Source: Oceanirhabdus sp. W0125-5 | GTDB taxonomy: Bacteria > Bacillota > Clostridia > Clostridiales > Clostridiaceae | Assembly: GCF_027938815.1 (NCBI RefSeq) | Contig: NZ_CP115913.1 | Span: forward strand, 3,010,001 to 3,074,000 | Direction of reading: 5' to 3' | DNA: 64,000 nucleotides | In this document: piece by piece, positions 56,163-64,000 of the stretch | Layout: the number at the start of each line of letters is the position of its first letter | Position numbering within the stretch: position 1 is the first letter of the stretch | Made by a program: the position numbers and the translations under genes | The notes under the pieces: generated by a model | What the model was told of the DNA's origin: nothing | What the model saw: only the letters and a program-made list of their open reading frames with translations | Databases searched by the model: none

Positions 56163-57215
56163 ATGAATGAAGAATTTGTAAGTGCATTAAAAGAAATTGT
56201 AAAAATCAAAGGAATTAGCGAAGATTTTTTATTTAATGCTGTAGAAGATGCATTGGTTTCTGCATACAAAAAGAACTATTCAAAGGTATCAAATAGCACA
56301 CACAATGTAAGGGTAACAATTGATAGGGAAGACGGGGAAATTCATGTTTATGCTCAGAAAACTGTAGTAGATGAAGTTTTTGATGAAACTGTAGAAATTA
56401 CTCTTGAGGATGCTAAACTTGTTAGTTCAAGATATCAAATGGATGATGTAGTTGAGATAGAGGTAACTCCAAGAGAATTTGGAAGAGTAGCAGCACAAAA
56501 TGCAAAACAAGTTGTTATTCAAAGAATTAAAGAAGCTGAAAGAAATGTTATATACAATGAATACCTTGAGAAAGAGTATGATATTATAACTGGAGTAATA
56601 ATTAGAAAAGAAAGAGGAAACGTATTTGTTAATTTAGGGAAGATAGAAGCTATCTTAGGTCCTAATGAACAAATTCCAACTGAAGGTTATGACTTTAATG
56701 AAAAAATTAAGTTATATATTGTAGAAGTTAAAAAGACAACTAAAGGACCTCAAATTGTTGTTTCAAGAACACATCCAGGGTTGGTTAGACGTTTATTTGA
56801 ACTTGAGGTTCCAGAAATATTTAATGGAATAGTTGAAATTAAAGGAATTTCTCGTGAAGCTGGTTCAAGAAGTAAAGTAGCAGTATACTCTCATGATGAA
56901 AATATTGATCCAATGGGTTCATGTGTTGGACCAAAGGGTAGCAGAGTTCAAAGCATTGTTAATGAACTTAATAACGAGAAGATTGATATAGTTAAGTGGA
57001 GTAAGGATCCTGAAGTGTTTATTTCAAATGCTTTGAGTCCTGCTAAAGTATACAGCGTTGATATATTAGATGAAGAAAATAAAATAGCTAGTGTAGTTGT
57101 TGATGATAGTCAACTTTCTCTTGCAATAGGAAAAGAAGGGCAAAATGTTAGATTAGCAGCTAAACTTACAGGTTGGAAGATTGATATCAAAAGCAAATCT
57201 CAAATAGGCGAATAA
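56163..57215 (+). CDS. nusA: Transcription termination/antitermination protein NusA
   Basis: Binds RNA polymerase and RNA to modulate pausing and termination. The 350-residue protein has the N-terminal polymerase-binding domain, an S1 domain (about 130-200), and two KH domains with GPKGSRVQSIVNEL and AIGKEGQNVRLAAKL. It lacks C-terminal acidic repeats, as usual in Firmicutes. It begins 2 bases after rimP. NusA acting on its own leader is a reasonable inference given the upstream hairpin. Confidence 0.98.
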   Translation: MNEEFVSALKEIVKIKGISEDFLFNAVEDALVSAYKKNYSKVSNSTHNVRVTIDREDGEIHVYAQKTVVDEVFDETVEITLEDAKLVSSRYQMDDVVEIEVTPREFGRVAAQNAKQVVIQRIKEAERNVIYNEYLEKEYDIITGVIIRKERGNVFVNLGKIEAILGPNEQIPTEGYDFNEKIKLYIVEVKKTTKGPQIVVSRTHPGLVRRLFELEVPEIFNGIVEIKGISREAGSRSKVAVYSHDENIDPMGSCVGPKGSRVQSIVNELNNEKIDIVKWSKDPEVFISNALSPAKVYSVDILDEENKIASVVVDDSQLSLAIGKEGQNVRLAAKLTGWKIDIKSKSQIGE

Positions 57216-57231
57216 ATTTGAGGTGATTTAA

Positions 57232-57498
57232 ATGAAAACAAGAAAGATTTCTCAAAGAATGTGTATAGGTTGCGGAGAGATGAAGCCTAAAAAAGAACTT
57301 ATTAGAATAGTTAAAAATAAAGAAGGGGAAGTATCAATAGATAAAGTTGGTAAAAAACCTGGACGTGGCGCATATGTATGCAACAGTATAGAATGTTTAG
57401 AAAAAGGTATAAAAAGTAGAAGAGTAGAACGAAGTTTTAAAATGAAGATCGATCAGGAAATTTATGATAAGCTAAAGGAAGAAATAATTAATGAATAA
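57232..57498 (+). CDS. ylxR: YlxR/RnpM-family RNA-binding protein
   Basis: An 88-residue protein of the YlxR family with RMCIGCGEMKPKKELIRIV at the start and GRGAYVCNS, the conserved core. Recent work on the Bacillus homologue (RnpM) links it to RNase P RNA; older work to transcription. GAGGTGAT precedes the ATG. It overlaps ylxQ by 8 bases. Confidence 0.92.
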   Translation: MKTRKISQRMCIGCGEMKPKKELIRIVKNKEGEVSIDKVGKKPGRGAYVCNSIECLEKGIKSRRVERSFKMKIDQEIYDKLKEEIINE

Positions 57499-57829
57499 AT
57501 TTTATAACCTCATTGGAATGGCTAAAAAAGCTGGAAAAGTTTCAGTGGGATACAATAAATGTGAGGAAGCGATTTTGGGAAATAGAGCTTCATTGGTAAT
57601 AACTAGTGAAGAATTATCTCAAAACTCACTTAAGAAATTTAAAAATAGTTGTGAAAAATACAATGTTAAAATGATTTCGAATGCTTCCGGTGAAGAATTG
57701 AGTAGAATGCTCGGTAATGATAGAATCATAAAAGTAGTATCCATAGATAATAAAGGTTTCTCTAGAAAACTATGGGAACTATGGGAAGAAAATAGTAAAT
57801 GCGGGGGTGACCATATTGACAAAAATTAG
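57491..57829 (+). CDS. ylxQ: L7Ae-family kink-turn RNA-binding protein YlxQ
   Basis: A 112-residue protein of the L7Ae/L30e fold that binds kink-turn RNAs. It has the start [23 protein letters not shown] and [24 protein letters not shown] precedes the ATG inside ylxR. Its end overlaps infB by 14 bases. The natural RNA target is unknown; ribosomal RNA is likely. Confidence 0.92.
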   Translation: MNKFYNLIGMAKKAGKVSVGYNKCEEAILGNRASLVITSEELSQNSLKKFKNSCEKYNVKMISNASGEELSRMLGNDRIIKVVSIDNKGFSRKLWELWEENSKCGGDHIDKN

Positions 57830-59867
57830 AGTTTATGAGTTAGCGAAGGAATTAAACGTACCAAGTAAAGAGTTAATAAACATTTTGTTAGAAGAGTTCG
57901 GTGTAAAGGTTAAGAACCATATGAGTGTTATTGAGGAAGAAGACGCGGAGTTAATTAAAGAATTATTTGGGTCAATTGAAGAAGAGTCTGAAGTTGTTGA
58001 GATGTATGAAAACATTGAAAATGAGAATGTACTTAAAAATATTAAAAAAGTTAAGAATAAGAAAACAACTAAAAAAGCAGGTCAAAAGGAAGAAGAGCAG
58101 GAAGATGAATTATTAGAATTCATTGAAATAGAAGAAACTATTTCAGTTAGTGAACTTTCTGAAAAACTTAAGAAACCAGTTACTGAAGTTATCAGAGAAC
58201 TTATCTTTGTTGGTGTAATGGCTGGTATTAATCAAGAGATAGATTTTGAAACTGCAGAAAAATTATGTGCAAAATTCGAAGTTCAGGCTATTAAAAAAGA
58301 AGAAGAAGAAGGTGCAGTAGAGGAAGATACTGATATAGAAGAAGATGTAAATGGAGTTAAACGTCCACCAATTATTACAGTAATGGGACACGTTGACCAT
58401 GGTAAAACTTCATTATTAGATGCTATTAAGCAAACAGATGTTACTTCAACAGAAGCAGGAGGAATAACTCAACATATTGGTGCTTATACTGTTAAGGTAA
58501 ATAATGAAACATTAACTTTCTTAGATACTCCAGGACATGAAGCTTTCACAGCTATGCGTGCTAGAGGTGCTAAAATTACTGACTTAGTTATATTAGTTGT
58601 TGCAGCTGATGATGGAATAATGCCACAAACTATAGAGGCAATCAATCACTGTAAAGCAGCTGAGGTTCCAATGATTGTTGCAATAAATAAAATGGATAAA
58701 GTAGGAGCTAACCCAGATAGAGTTAAACAAGAATTAACTGAGCATGGACTTGTTGCTGAAGACTGGGGTGGAGATGTAATATGTGTTCCTGTATCTGCTC
58801 ATACAAAAGAGGGATTAGATCAATTACTAGAAATGGTTGTTCTTTCATCTGAAATGATGGAACTTCAAGCTGATCCAGATAGAAATGGTAAAGGAACAGT
58901 AGTTGAAGCTAGACTTGATAAAGGTAGAGGAGCAGTTGCTACACTACTTGTTCAAAACGGAACATTAAGAGTTGGAGATTCAATATATGTTGGTACAACA
59001 TATGGTAGAATTAGAGCAATGTTTAACGATAAAGGTGAAAAAATTCAAGAAGCAGGCCCATCAATGCCAGCTGAAATTCTTGGATTATCTGATGTTCCTA
59101 GTTCAGGAGAAAGATTTGTAGTTGCTAAAGACGAAAAGACTGCTAGAGCTAGAGCTGAAAAGAAAGCAGAAGCATTAAGACAAGAAAAATTCAAGAAGAG
59201 TCATAAAGTATCACTTGAAGATCTTTATAGTCAGATTCAAGAAGGTAAAGTTAAAGAACTTGATATAATTGTAAAAGCAGATGTTCAAGGATCAGTTGAG
59301 GCAATAATTCAATCACTTGAAAAATTATCTACTGATACAGTTAAAGTTAGAGTTATTCATGGAGCTGTTGGTGCAATTTCAGAAACAGATGTTACTCTAG
59401 CTAGTGCTTCAAATGCATTAGTAATTGGATTCAATGTTAGACCAACAGTTAATGCATCATCAATGGCAGAAAAGGAAGAAGTTGAAATCAAGACTTATAG
59501 AATAATATATGATGCTTTAGATGACATAAAATCTGCAATGGTTGGATTACTAGATCCTGAATATAAAGAGGTTGTTTTAGGTACACTAGAGGTTAGAGAG
59601 ACTTATAAGGTTTCTAATGTTGGAACAATTGCTGGATGTTATGTTCAAACTGGTAAGATTACTAGACACAGTAAAGTTCGTATTATCAGACAAGGAATTG
59701 TTATTTTAGATACTGAATTAGGTTCATTAAAGAGATTTAAAGATGATGTTAAAGAAGTTAACACTGGGTATGAATGTGGTGTAACTATTGAAAGATTCAA
59801 TGATATAAAGATTGGAGATTTAATTGAAGCTTATATTATAGAAGAAATAAAAGTAAAAAGCTTATAA
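57816..59867 (+). CDS. infB: Translation initiation factor IF-2
   Basis: GTPase that delivers fMet-tRNA to the 30S subunit. The 683-residue protein has an N-terminal [17 protein letters not shown], an acidic/Lys-rich linker, a second IF2_N domain (about 105-155), then the G domain with [12 protein letters not shown] (about 192), [13 protein letters not shown], and domains II-IV ending in the fMet-tRNA-binding C domain. TTG 57816 was chosen over GTG 57807 because GGGGGTGA is then properly spaced. Confidence 0.95.
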   Translation: MTKIRVYELAKELNVPSKELINILLEEFGVKVKNHMSVIEEEDAELIKELFGSIEEESEVVEMYENIENENVLKNIKKVKNKKTTKKAGQKEEEQEDELLEFIEIEETISVSELSEKLKKPVTEVIRELIFVGVMAGINQEIDFETAEKLCAKFEVQAIKKEEEEGAVEEDTDIEEDVNGVKRPPIITVMGHVDHGKTSLLDAIKQTDVTSTEAGGITQHIGAYTVKVNNETLTFLDTPGHEAFTAMRARGAKITDLVILVVAADDGIMPQTIEAINHCKAAEVPMIVAINKMDKVGANPDRVKQELTEHGLVAEDWGGDVICVPVSAHTKEGLDQLLEMVVLSSEMMELQADPDRNGKGTVVEARLDKGRGAVATLLVQNGTLRVGDSIYVGTTYGRIRAMFNDKGEKIQEAGPSMPAEILGLSDVPSSGERFVVAKDEKTARARAEKKAEALRQEKFKKSHKVSLEDLYSQIQEGKVKELDIIVKADVQGSVEAIIQSLEKLSTDTVKVRVIHGAVGAISETDVTLASASNALVIGFNVRPTVNASSMAEKEEVEIKTYRIIYDALDDIKSAMVGLLDPEYKEVVLGTLEVRETYKVSNVGTIAGCYVQTGKITRHSKVRIIRQGIVILDTELGSLKRFKDDVKEVNTGYECGVTIERFNDIKIGDLIEAYIIEEIKVKSL

Positions 59868-59880
59868 TAATCTACATTAA

Positions 59881-60033
59881 TATATAGAAAATGAAACCAC
59901 TTTAATCTTAAAATTTATATTTTAAGATTAAGGTGGTAATCTATATAGAATGAACTAAATTTTGTGACCATTGATTTTTGCTGTAAAAGCTAAGGTTAAT
60001 ATCTGTATTAGGTTTCAATATTTCATTCTATAT
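59881..60033 (+). promoter_or_regulatory. Structured leader with alternative helices before rbfA
   Basis: Hairpin 1: TATATAGA 59881-59888 with TCTATATA 59940-59947, enclosing an 18-bp stem ACCACTTTAATC... (59896-59913) with its partner at 59920-59937. Helix 2: ATATAGAATGAA 59943-59954 with TTCATTCTATAT 60022-60033, using five bases of hairpin 1. Helix 2 encloses GCT-GTAAA-AGC. The rbfA ribosome site is 9 bases after helix 2. It fills most of the infB-rbfA gap. Confidence 0.6.
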
Positions 60034-60056
60034 CTAGTTTCAAAGGAGATGAAAAT

Positions 60057-60404
60057 ATGGGTAAACACAGAAGTGGTAGAATAAACGAAGAAATTAGAAA
60101 AAATGTAAGTGCTATAATTAACTCTAAGGTAAAAGATCCTAGATTAGCAGGTATGATAAGTGTTACAAGAGTTGATGTTACTAATGACTTTAGCTATGCT
60201 AAGGTTTTTGTAAGTATCTTTGGAAGTGAAAAAGAAAAAAGCGATTCTATGAAAGCTTTGAAAAAAAGTGAAGGATTTATAAGAAAAGAGCTGGGAAGAA
60301 CAATAAGTATGAGACATATTCCACAGGTTATTATTGAGCTTGATGAAGGGCTAGAATACGGTATGAACATTGAAAGAATATTAAAAGAAATAAAGGACAA
60401 ATAA
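60057..60404 (+). CDS. rbfA: Ribosome-binding factor A
   Basis: 30S assembly and cold-adaptation factor acting on the 16S 5' helix. The 115-residue KH-like protein has the N-terminal RINEEIRKNVSAIIN, KDPRLAGMISVTRVDVTNDFS (piecewise: DPRLAGMISVTRVDVT) and a C-terminal MRHIPQVIIELDEGLEYG. AAGGAGATG precedes the ATG. It is followed by the DHH gene after 1 base. Confidence 0.96.
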   Translation: MGKHRSGRINEEIRKNVSAIINSKVKDPRLAGMISVTRVDVTNDFSYAKVFVSIFGSEKEKSDSMKALKKSEGFIRKELGRTISMRHIPQVIIELDEGLEYGMNIERILKEIKDK

Positions 60405-60405
60405 T

Positions 60406-61362
60406 ATGGATTCTAAGCTGAATAGAGAGATAATTCTAAATGCTGATAAGGTAGTGATAACTGGGCATACGTCTTTAGATGGTGATTCTATCGGTAGTTC
60501 CTTAGGTTTGTATGGAATTTTAAAGAAAATAAAGAATGAAGTTCATGTGGTATATAAAGAAGTTCCTCCTAAAGAATTTTCATTTTTACCTTATTTCAGC
60601 AACATTAAAGTTACCGAAGAAGATATCATTGATGAAAATGATATTTTAATTGTACTAGACTGTGGAAATGTTGAAAGAATTAACTTAAATATAAACGTTG
60701 ATAAATTTAGAAATAATATTATAAATATAGATCATCATAAATCTAATGAAGAATATGGAGTTATTAATTGGGTAGATTCAAGTAGGGCTGCTGTTGGAGA
60801 GATGATATTTGAATTAGCACAACTTTTAGGATTAGAGATTGATGAAAATATAAGTAGTTGTTTATACACATCACTGCTTACAGATACAGGATCTTTTAAA
60901 TATAGCAATACAACAGAAAGAACTCATGAAATTGCAGGAAAATTAATTTCAACTGGTATTAATTTTACTGAAATCCATGATAAAATATACGAGAATAAAT
61001 CTTTAAAGCAGATAAAATTATATGCAACTGTAATTGAGAGTATGGAAATGCATTATAATAATAAACTATGTATTATGGAAATAAAGCAAAGTGATATAGA
61101 AAAACTAGAAGCAGAGAATGAAGATCTTGGAGATTTAATAAATTTAGGTACAAAAATAGATACTGTTGAAGCTGTAATGTTGATAAAAAGCAATTCTGAA
61201 TACAAGAAAGTTAGCTTAAGATCAAAGAATTATATTGATGTTTGTAAAGTGGCAGGCTTATTTGGTGGTGGTGGACATATTAGAGCCGCTGGATTTAGAA
61301 GTGATCTCTCAACAGAGGAAATCAAGGAGAAAATAATAAATTATCTAAAAGGACTTATATAG
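60406..61362 (+). CDS. nrnA: DHH/DHHA1 phosphoesterase (NrnA-type nanoRNase/pAp phosphatase)
   Basis: Degrades short RNA oligonucleotides and in B. subtilis also 3',5'-pAp. The 318-residue protein has DHH motifs: HTSLDGDSIGSSLGL (about 21), VLDCGN, NIDHHKSNEEYG (the DHH box, about 109), TDTGSFKYSNT, and the DHHA1 GGGGHIRAAGF near the end. It sits between rbfA and truB, a usual place. The start is 1 base after rbfA. Whether pAp or RNA is the main substrate is not visible. Confidence 0.92.
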   Translation: MDSKLNREIILNADKVVITGHTSLDGDSIGSSLGLYGILKKIKNEVHVVYKEVPPKEFSFLPYFSNIKVTEEDIIDENDILIVLDCGNVERINLNINVDKFRNNIINIDHHKSNEEYGVINWVDSSRAAVGEMIFELAQLLGLEIDENISSCLYTSLLTDTGSFKYSNTTERTHEIAGKLISTGINFTEIHDKIYENKSLKQIKLYATVIESMEMHYNNKLCIMEIKQSDIEKLEAENEDLGDLINLGTKIDTVEAVMLIKSNSEYKKVSLRSKNYIDVCKVAGLFGGGGHIRAAGFRSDLSTEEIKEKIINYLKGLI

Positions 61363-62235
61363 ATGAATGGAATAATCAATATAAACAAACCAAAGGGAAT
61401 AACATCTTTTGATGTTGTTCGAATTATCAAAAAAACATTAAAAATGAAAAAGGTAGGTCATACTGGAACTCTAGATCCAATGGCAGAAGGGGTTCTGCCA
61501 ATTTGCATTGGAAAAGCTACAAAATTTGCTGAGCTAATTATGTCTGAAGAAAAGGTTTATAGGGCAGAAATGAAGTTGGGAGAGATTACAGATACTTATG
61601 ACATTGAAGGAGAAATTACAGAGACTTTTGATTTTTCACATGTAACTGAAGAAGAAGTTATTAAAGTTGTAAACTCATTCATTAAAACCTACGAGCAAAT
61701 TCCACCAATTTACTCAGCTATTAAAGTTGCCGGAAAAAGGTTGTATGAGTATGCAAGAGAAGGTAAAGAAGTTGAGATAAAAGGAAGAAAAATAACTATA
61801 CATAATATTAACAATATTGAAGTGAATCTTCCTTATATTAAATTTGATGTAAAATGTTCTAAAGGTACATATATCAGAAGTCTGTGCTTTGATATTGGAA
61901 AAGAGCTAAATGCTGGAGGGGTTATGACCTCTCTTATAAGGCTTAAGAGTGGTATTTTTAATATTGAAGATTCTGTTGAGATAAGTGAAATTGAGAAGAA
62001 GGATATTCAAGATAATATTATCTCAATAGAAAATATTTTCAGCCATCTTAATGAGCTTAATCTTAATGAAAAATTTTCTAAATTAGTTAGTAATGGAGTT
62101 GTTATCAAAGATAAAGCTCTTATAAGTTCGTTAGAAAAGAATAAACAATACAGAGTGTATAGTTTTGAAAGAGAATTTATTGGGCTGGGAGAGCTTGGTG
62201 AAAATGGATTCAAGATATTCAAAAGATATAGTTAG
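61363..62235 (+). CDS. truB: tRNA pseudouridine(55) synthase TruB
   Basis: Isomerises U55 in the tRNA T loop. The 290-residue protein starts MNGIININKPKGITSFDVVR and has VGHTGTLDPMAEGVLPICIG with the catalytic Asp, QIPPIYSAIKVAGKRLYEYAR and CSKGTYIRSL. It begins directly after the DHH gene stop (no gap) and its stop abuts ribF. Confidence 0.98.
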   Translation: MNGIININKPKGITSFDVVRIIKKTLKMKKVGHTGTLDPMAEGVLPICIGKATKFAELIMSEEKVYRAEMKLGEITDTYDIEGEITETFDFSHVTEEEVIKVVNSFIKTYEQIPPIYSAIKVAGKRLYEYAREGKEVEIKGRKITIHNINNIEVNLPYIKFDVKCSKGTYIRSLCFDIGKELNAGGVMTSLIRLKSGIFNIEDSVEISEIEKKDIQDNIISIENIFSHLNELNLNEKFSKLVSNGVVIKDKALISSLEKNKQYRVYSFEREFIGLGELGENGFKIFKRYS

Positions 62236-62244
62236 GTGATGTTT

Positions 62245-63162
62245 ATGAAAATATTAAAAGATGATGTTGGGATACATGAAAATACTGTAATAGTTCTTGG
62301 AAGTTTTGATGGGATACATATTGGACATAGAAAATTAATTGAAACTGCAATTGAAATTGGACAAATGTCTAGAATGAAGAGTATGGTATATACTTTTGCT
62401 AACCATCCATTGAGTGTAATTAATTCTCATAGAACTCCAAAACTATTAATGAGTAATAAAGTAAAAATAGAGTATTTTGAAAAACTTGGAGTTGATATTT
62501 TGGCTCTAATAGAGTTTAATAAAGAATTTATGGAAATAAGTCCTGAAGACTTTATTAAACTTTTAACAGAAAAATATGGAGCAAAGCATATAATTGTTGG
62601 GTACAACTATCGTTTTGGATATAAGAATCTTGGCGATGTTGAGTTATTAAGAAGTATGCAGGAAAATCTAGGGTTTGAACTGCATGTGGTTGAACCAGTA
62701 AAATTAGGCGGTACTCCAGTAAGTAGTACATTTATACGAGGATTAATAATAGAGGGTGAGATTTCAGTAGCTAATGAATTCTTAGGCCATAGTTTTGTTA
62801 TTGATGGAAAAATTATTCGAGGAAAACAAATCGGTCGAACAATCGGTTTTCCAACAATAAATTTAGATTATAATTTAGAAAATTTAGTTCCAAGGGGTGG
62901 AGTTTATTACACTGTTGCGGAAATTGAGGGAGAATATTTCAAAGGAATAACAAATGTAGGGTATAATCCAACGGTGAATGGAAATAAATTAAGTATAGAG
63001 ACTTATCTCTTGGATTTTAATAAAGATGTATATGATTATTATTTTAAGCTTCACTTTATTGAGCGAATTAGAGATGAGAAAAAATTTGAAAATATTGAAT
63101 TGCTAAAGAAGCAAATTCAGAGAGATAAAGAATATGTAGAACAACAAGTTATGTGGTTTTAA
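62245..63162 (+). CDS. ribF: Bifunctional riboflavin kinase/FMN adenylyltransferase
   Basis: Converts riboflavin to FMN and then FAD. The 305-residue protein has the N-terminal nucleotidyltransferase with VLGSFDGIHIGHRKLI (about 19-34) and YNYRFGYKN, and the C-terminal kinase with GRTIGFPTINLD (about 191) and NVGYNPTV. ATG 62245 was chosen because AGGTGAT lies 5-11 bases upstream; GTG 62236 is in frame but overlaps that site. Confidence 0.96.
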   Translation: MKILKDDVGIHENTVIVLGSFDGIHIGHRKLIETAIEIGQMSRMKSMVYTFANHPLSVINSHRTPKLLMSNKVKIEYFEKLGVDILALIEFNKEFMEISPEDFIKLLTEKYGAKHIIVGYNYRFGYKNLGDVELLRSMQENLGFELHVVEPVKLGGTPVSSTFIRGLIIEGEISVANEFLGHSFVIDGKIIRGKQIGRTIGFPTINLDYNLENLVPRGGVYYTVAEIEGEYFKGITNVGYNPTVNGNKLSIETYLLDFNKDVYDYYFKLHFIERIRDEKKFENIELLKKQIQRDKEYVEQQVMWF

Positions 63163-63170
63163 AAAAATGT

Positions 63171-63199
63171 TTTACATTTAATTAATTATCTGTTATAAT
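63171..63199 (+). promoter_or_regulatory. Promoter of rpsO
   Basis: TTTACA-17-TATAAT, a near-consensus pair just after ribF and 78 bases before rpsO. Confidence 0.8.
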
Positions 63200-63200
63200 T

Positions 63201-63260
63201 GCAAAGAACCCTATTCTAAGATTTGCGATTCACCAACGTTATCTTGGATAGTGGGGATAT
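63201..63260 (+). ncRNA. Possible ribosomal protein S15 autoregulatory leader
   Basis: GCAAA (63201-63205) can pair with TTTGC (63222-63226). The loop and following bases 63209-63222 can pair with 63241-63255 in three short helices (CCC/GGG, TATTC/GGATA, AAGAT/ATCTT) separated by small bulges. The two pairings partly compete and suggest a pseudoknot or switch. S15 leaders of this general kind are known before rpsO in other bacteria. Confidence 0.5.
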
Positions 63261-63276
63261 TTTTGGAGGTGTAGAA

Positions 63277-63540
63277 ATGGATAAAGCAACTAAATTAGAA
63301 ATTATCAAAGAGTACGGAAAATGTGAAGGAGACACTGGTTCTGCAGAAGTACAAGTAGCATTACTTACTCACAGAATTAAGCATTTAACAGAGCATTTAA
63401 AAATGCACAAGAAAGACCATCACTCAAGAAGAGGATTAATGATGATGATCGGTCAAAGAAAGAGATTCCTTAAGTACATCAAGAATAGAGACATTAACGA
63501 GTATCGTGCTTTAATCAAGAGATTAGGAATAAGAAAATAA
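63277..63540 (+). CDS. rpsO: 30S ribosomal protein S15
   Basis: An 87-residue protein with [24 protein letters not shown] (quoted piecewise: [17 protein letters not shown]) and [20 protein letters not shown], the S15 hallmarks. ATG 63277 follows GGAGGTG; an upstream TTG at 63223 in frame lies inside the leader and is rejected. It is followed by a terminator and then pnp. Confidence 0.97.
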   Translation: MDKATKLEIIKEYGKCEGDTGSAEVQVALLTHRIKHLTEHLKMHKKDHHSRRGLMMMIGQRKRFLKYIKNRDINEYRALIKRLGIRK

Positions 63541-63543
63541 TTA

Positions 63544-63572
63544 AAAGAGTGGCAATGCCGCTCTTTATTTGT
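63544..63572 (+). terminator. Terminator of rpsO
   Basis: AAAGAGTGGC / GCCGCTCTTT with an AAT loop (one G-T pair), followed by ATTTG. Confidence 0.75.
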
Positions 63573-63706
63573 ATATTCACTAGACATAATATTATAAATT
63601 TTATAATAAAATTTATAACTTTGACAATAATATAAATAGTAATATTATATATAAAAATTATTATATACACAATTTATTTGAAAAATATTAAAAATTGATG
63701 AAAATA

Positions 63707-63715
63707 TGGTATAAT
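63707..63715 (+). promoter_or_regulatory. Candidate extended -10 promoter of pnp
   Basis: TGGTATAAT with no clear -35 at 17 bases, in the 252-base AT-rich gap between rpsO and pnp. It is 77 bases before the pnp start; the rest of the gap holds nothing else that I can support. Confidence 0.45.
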
Positions 63716-63792
63716 ATATATCTATGGGAAATTTCTAAAATGAATTGGAAATATAAATTTTGATATAATACATAGGAATTTGGAGGTAAAAT

Positions 63793-64000
63793 ATGAGTCA
63801 TGTACTAGAAACTTCGTTCGCTGGAAGAACGTTGAAAGTAGAATGCGGAAAAACAGGCATGTTATCTGACTGTGCAATGTTTGTTAGCTATGGCGATACA
63901 GTTATAATGGTAAATGTTAACGCATCTAAAGAGCCAAGAGAAGGCATTGACTTCTTTCCATTAAGTGTTGAGTATGAAGAAAGACTATATTCAGTAGGTA
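63793..64000 (+). CDS. pnp: Polyribonucleotide nucleotidyltransferase, N-terminal part (cut by window edge)
   Basis: 3'-5' phosphorolytic exoribonuclease of mRNA decay. Only the first 69 codons are present: [19 protein letters not shown], then [20 protein letters not shown] and [17 protein letters not shown], which match the first RNase PH domain of PNPase. GGAGG precedes the ATG. The rpsO-pnp order is nearly universal. Confidence 0.96.
   Translation, partial: MSHVLETSFAGRTLKVECGKTGMLSDCAMFVSYGDTVIMVNVNASKEPREGIDFFPLSVEYEERLYSVG

Noticed and set aside
59881-60033. Whether the rbfA leader is a third copy of the ftsY/rimM structured element
   Set aside because: The conserved strings GAGTTATGGAC and TTTGAGTTGGAAT are absent and the stem order differs, so it is treated as a separate structure.

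Overview
This window is a block of core housekeeping genes from a low-GC, spore-forming Firmicute, most likely Clostridium sensu stricto or a close relative. The basis is the strongly AT-rich sequence with AGA/ATA-rich codon use and strong AGGAGG-type ribosome binding sites. It also carries sporulation genes (spoVM, ylbJ) and a gene order close to the Bacillus subtilis ylo/ylq/ylx region but with clostridial modifications, including pta-ackA in the middle, a radical SAM gene between rnc and smc, and no complete fab cluster. No rRNA, tRNA, phage, plasmid or CRISPR locus is present. Genus is an inference from gene order and composition only.

Layout. 1-8.3 kb: a cluster running from the end of def through fmt, rsmB, rlmN, a PP2C phosphatase, a PASTA Ser/Thr kinase, rsgA, rpe and thiN (translation initiation, rRNA methylation, envelope-sensing phosphorylation). 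8.4-11 kb: the 24-codon spoVM, rpmB on the minus strand, an Asp23-family gene and a fakA-like gene. 11-11.3 kb: a MITE-like repeat. 11.4-15 kb: recG, rsmD, coaD and a coiled-coil gene. 15-17.5 kb on the minus strand: tmcAL and ylbJ. 17.7-20 kb: pta-ackA, the acetate/ATP pathway. 20-24.3 kb: DUF177 gene, rpmF, plsX, acpP, rnc, a radical SAM gene and a small membrane peptide gene. 24.3-31.3 kb: smc, ftsY, ylxM, ffh, rpsP and khpA (chromosome organisation and signal recognition particle). 31.5-35 kb: rimM, trmD, rplS, rbgA, rnhB. 35-41.4 kb: yraN (minus), a YifB/ComM ATPase gene, dprA, topA, codY. 41.8-50.8 kb: rpsB, tsf, pyrH, frr, uppS, cdsA, an AI-2E-family membrane gene, dxr, rseP and ispG (translation factors, then isoprenoid and phospholipid precursors). 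50.9-51.2 kb: a second, inverted copy of the MITE-like repeat. 51.2-55.6 kb: polC. 55.7-63.5 kb: rimP, nusA, ylxR, ylxQ, infB, rbfA, a DHH phosphoesterase gene, truB, ribF and rpsO. The window ends inside pnp.

The protein-coding content is conventional. The unusual material is between genes. (1) Two copies, 3.5 kb apart, of a roughly 107-nt nested-stem element precede ftsY and rimM; their stems are preserved by compensatory changes, so this looks like a repeated structured RNA. (2) A 68-bp promoter module is tandemly duplicated before ylxM-ffh. (3) Two MITE-like elements lie in opposite orientation with heptamer-repeat ends, before recG and polC, and share the same right-hand flank. (4) The leader of rbfA can form mutually exclusive helices. 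(5) Leader-type RNAs precede rpsB, rplS and rpsO, and a strong hairpin sits between the rimP promoter and rimP. Database searches and RNA covariance models were not available, so family names rest on motifs and context read directly from the sequence.
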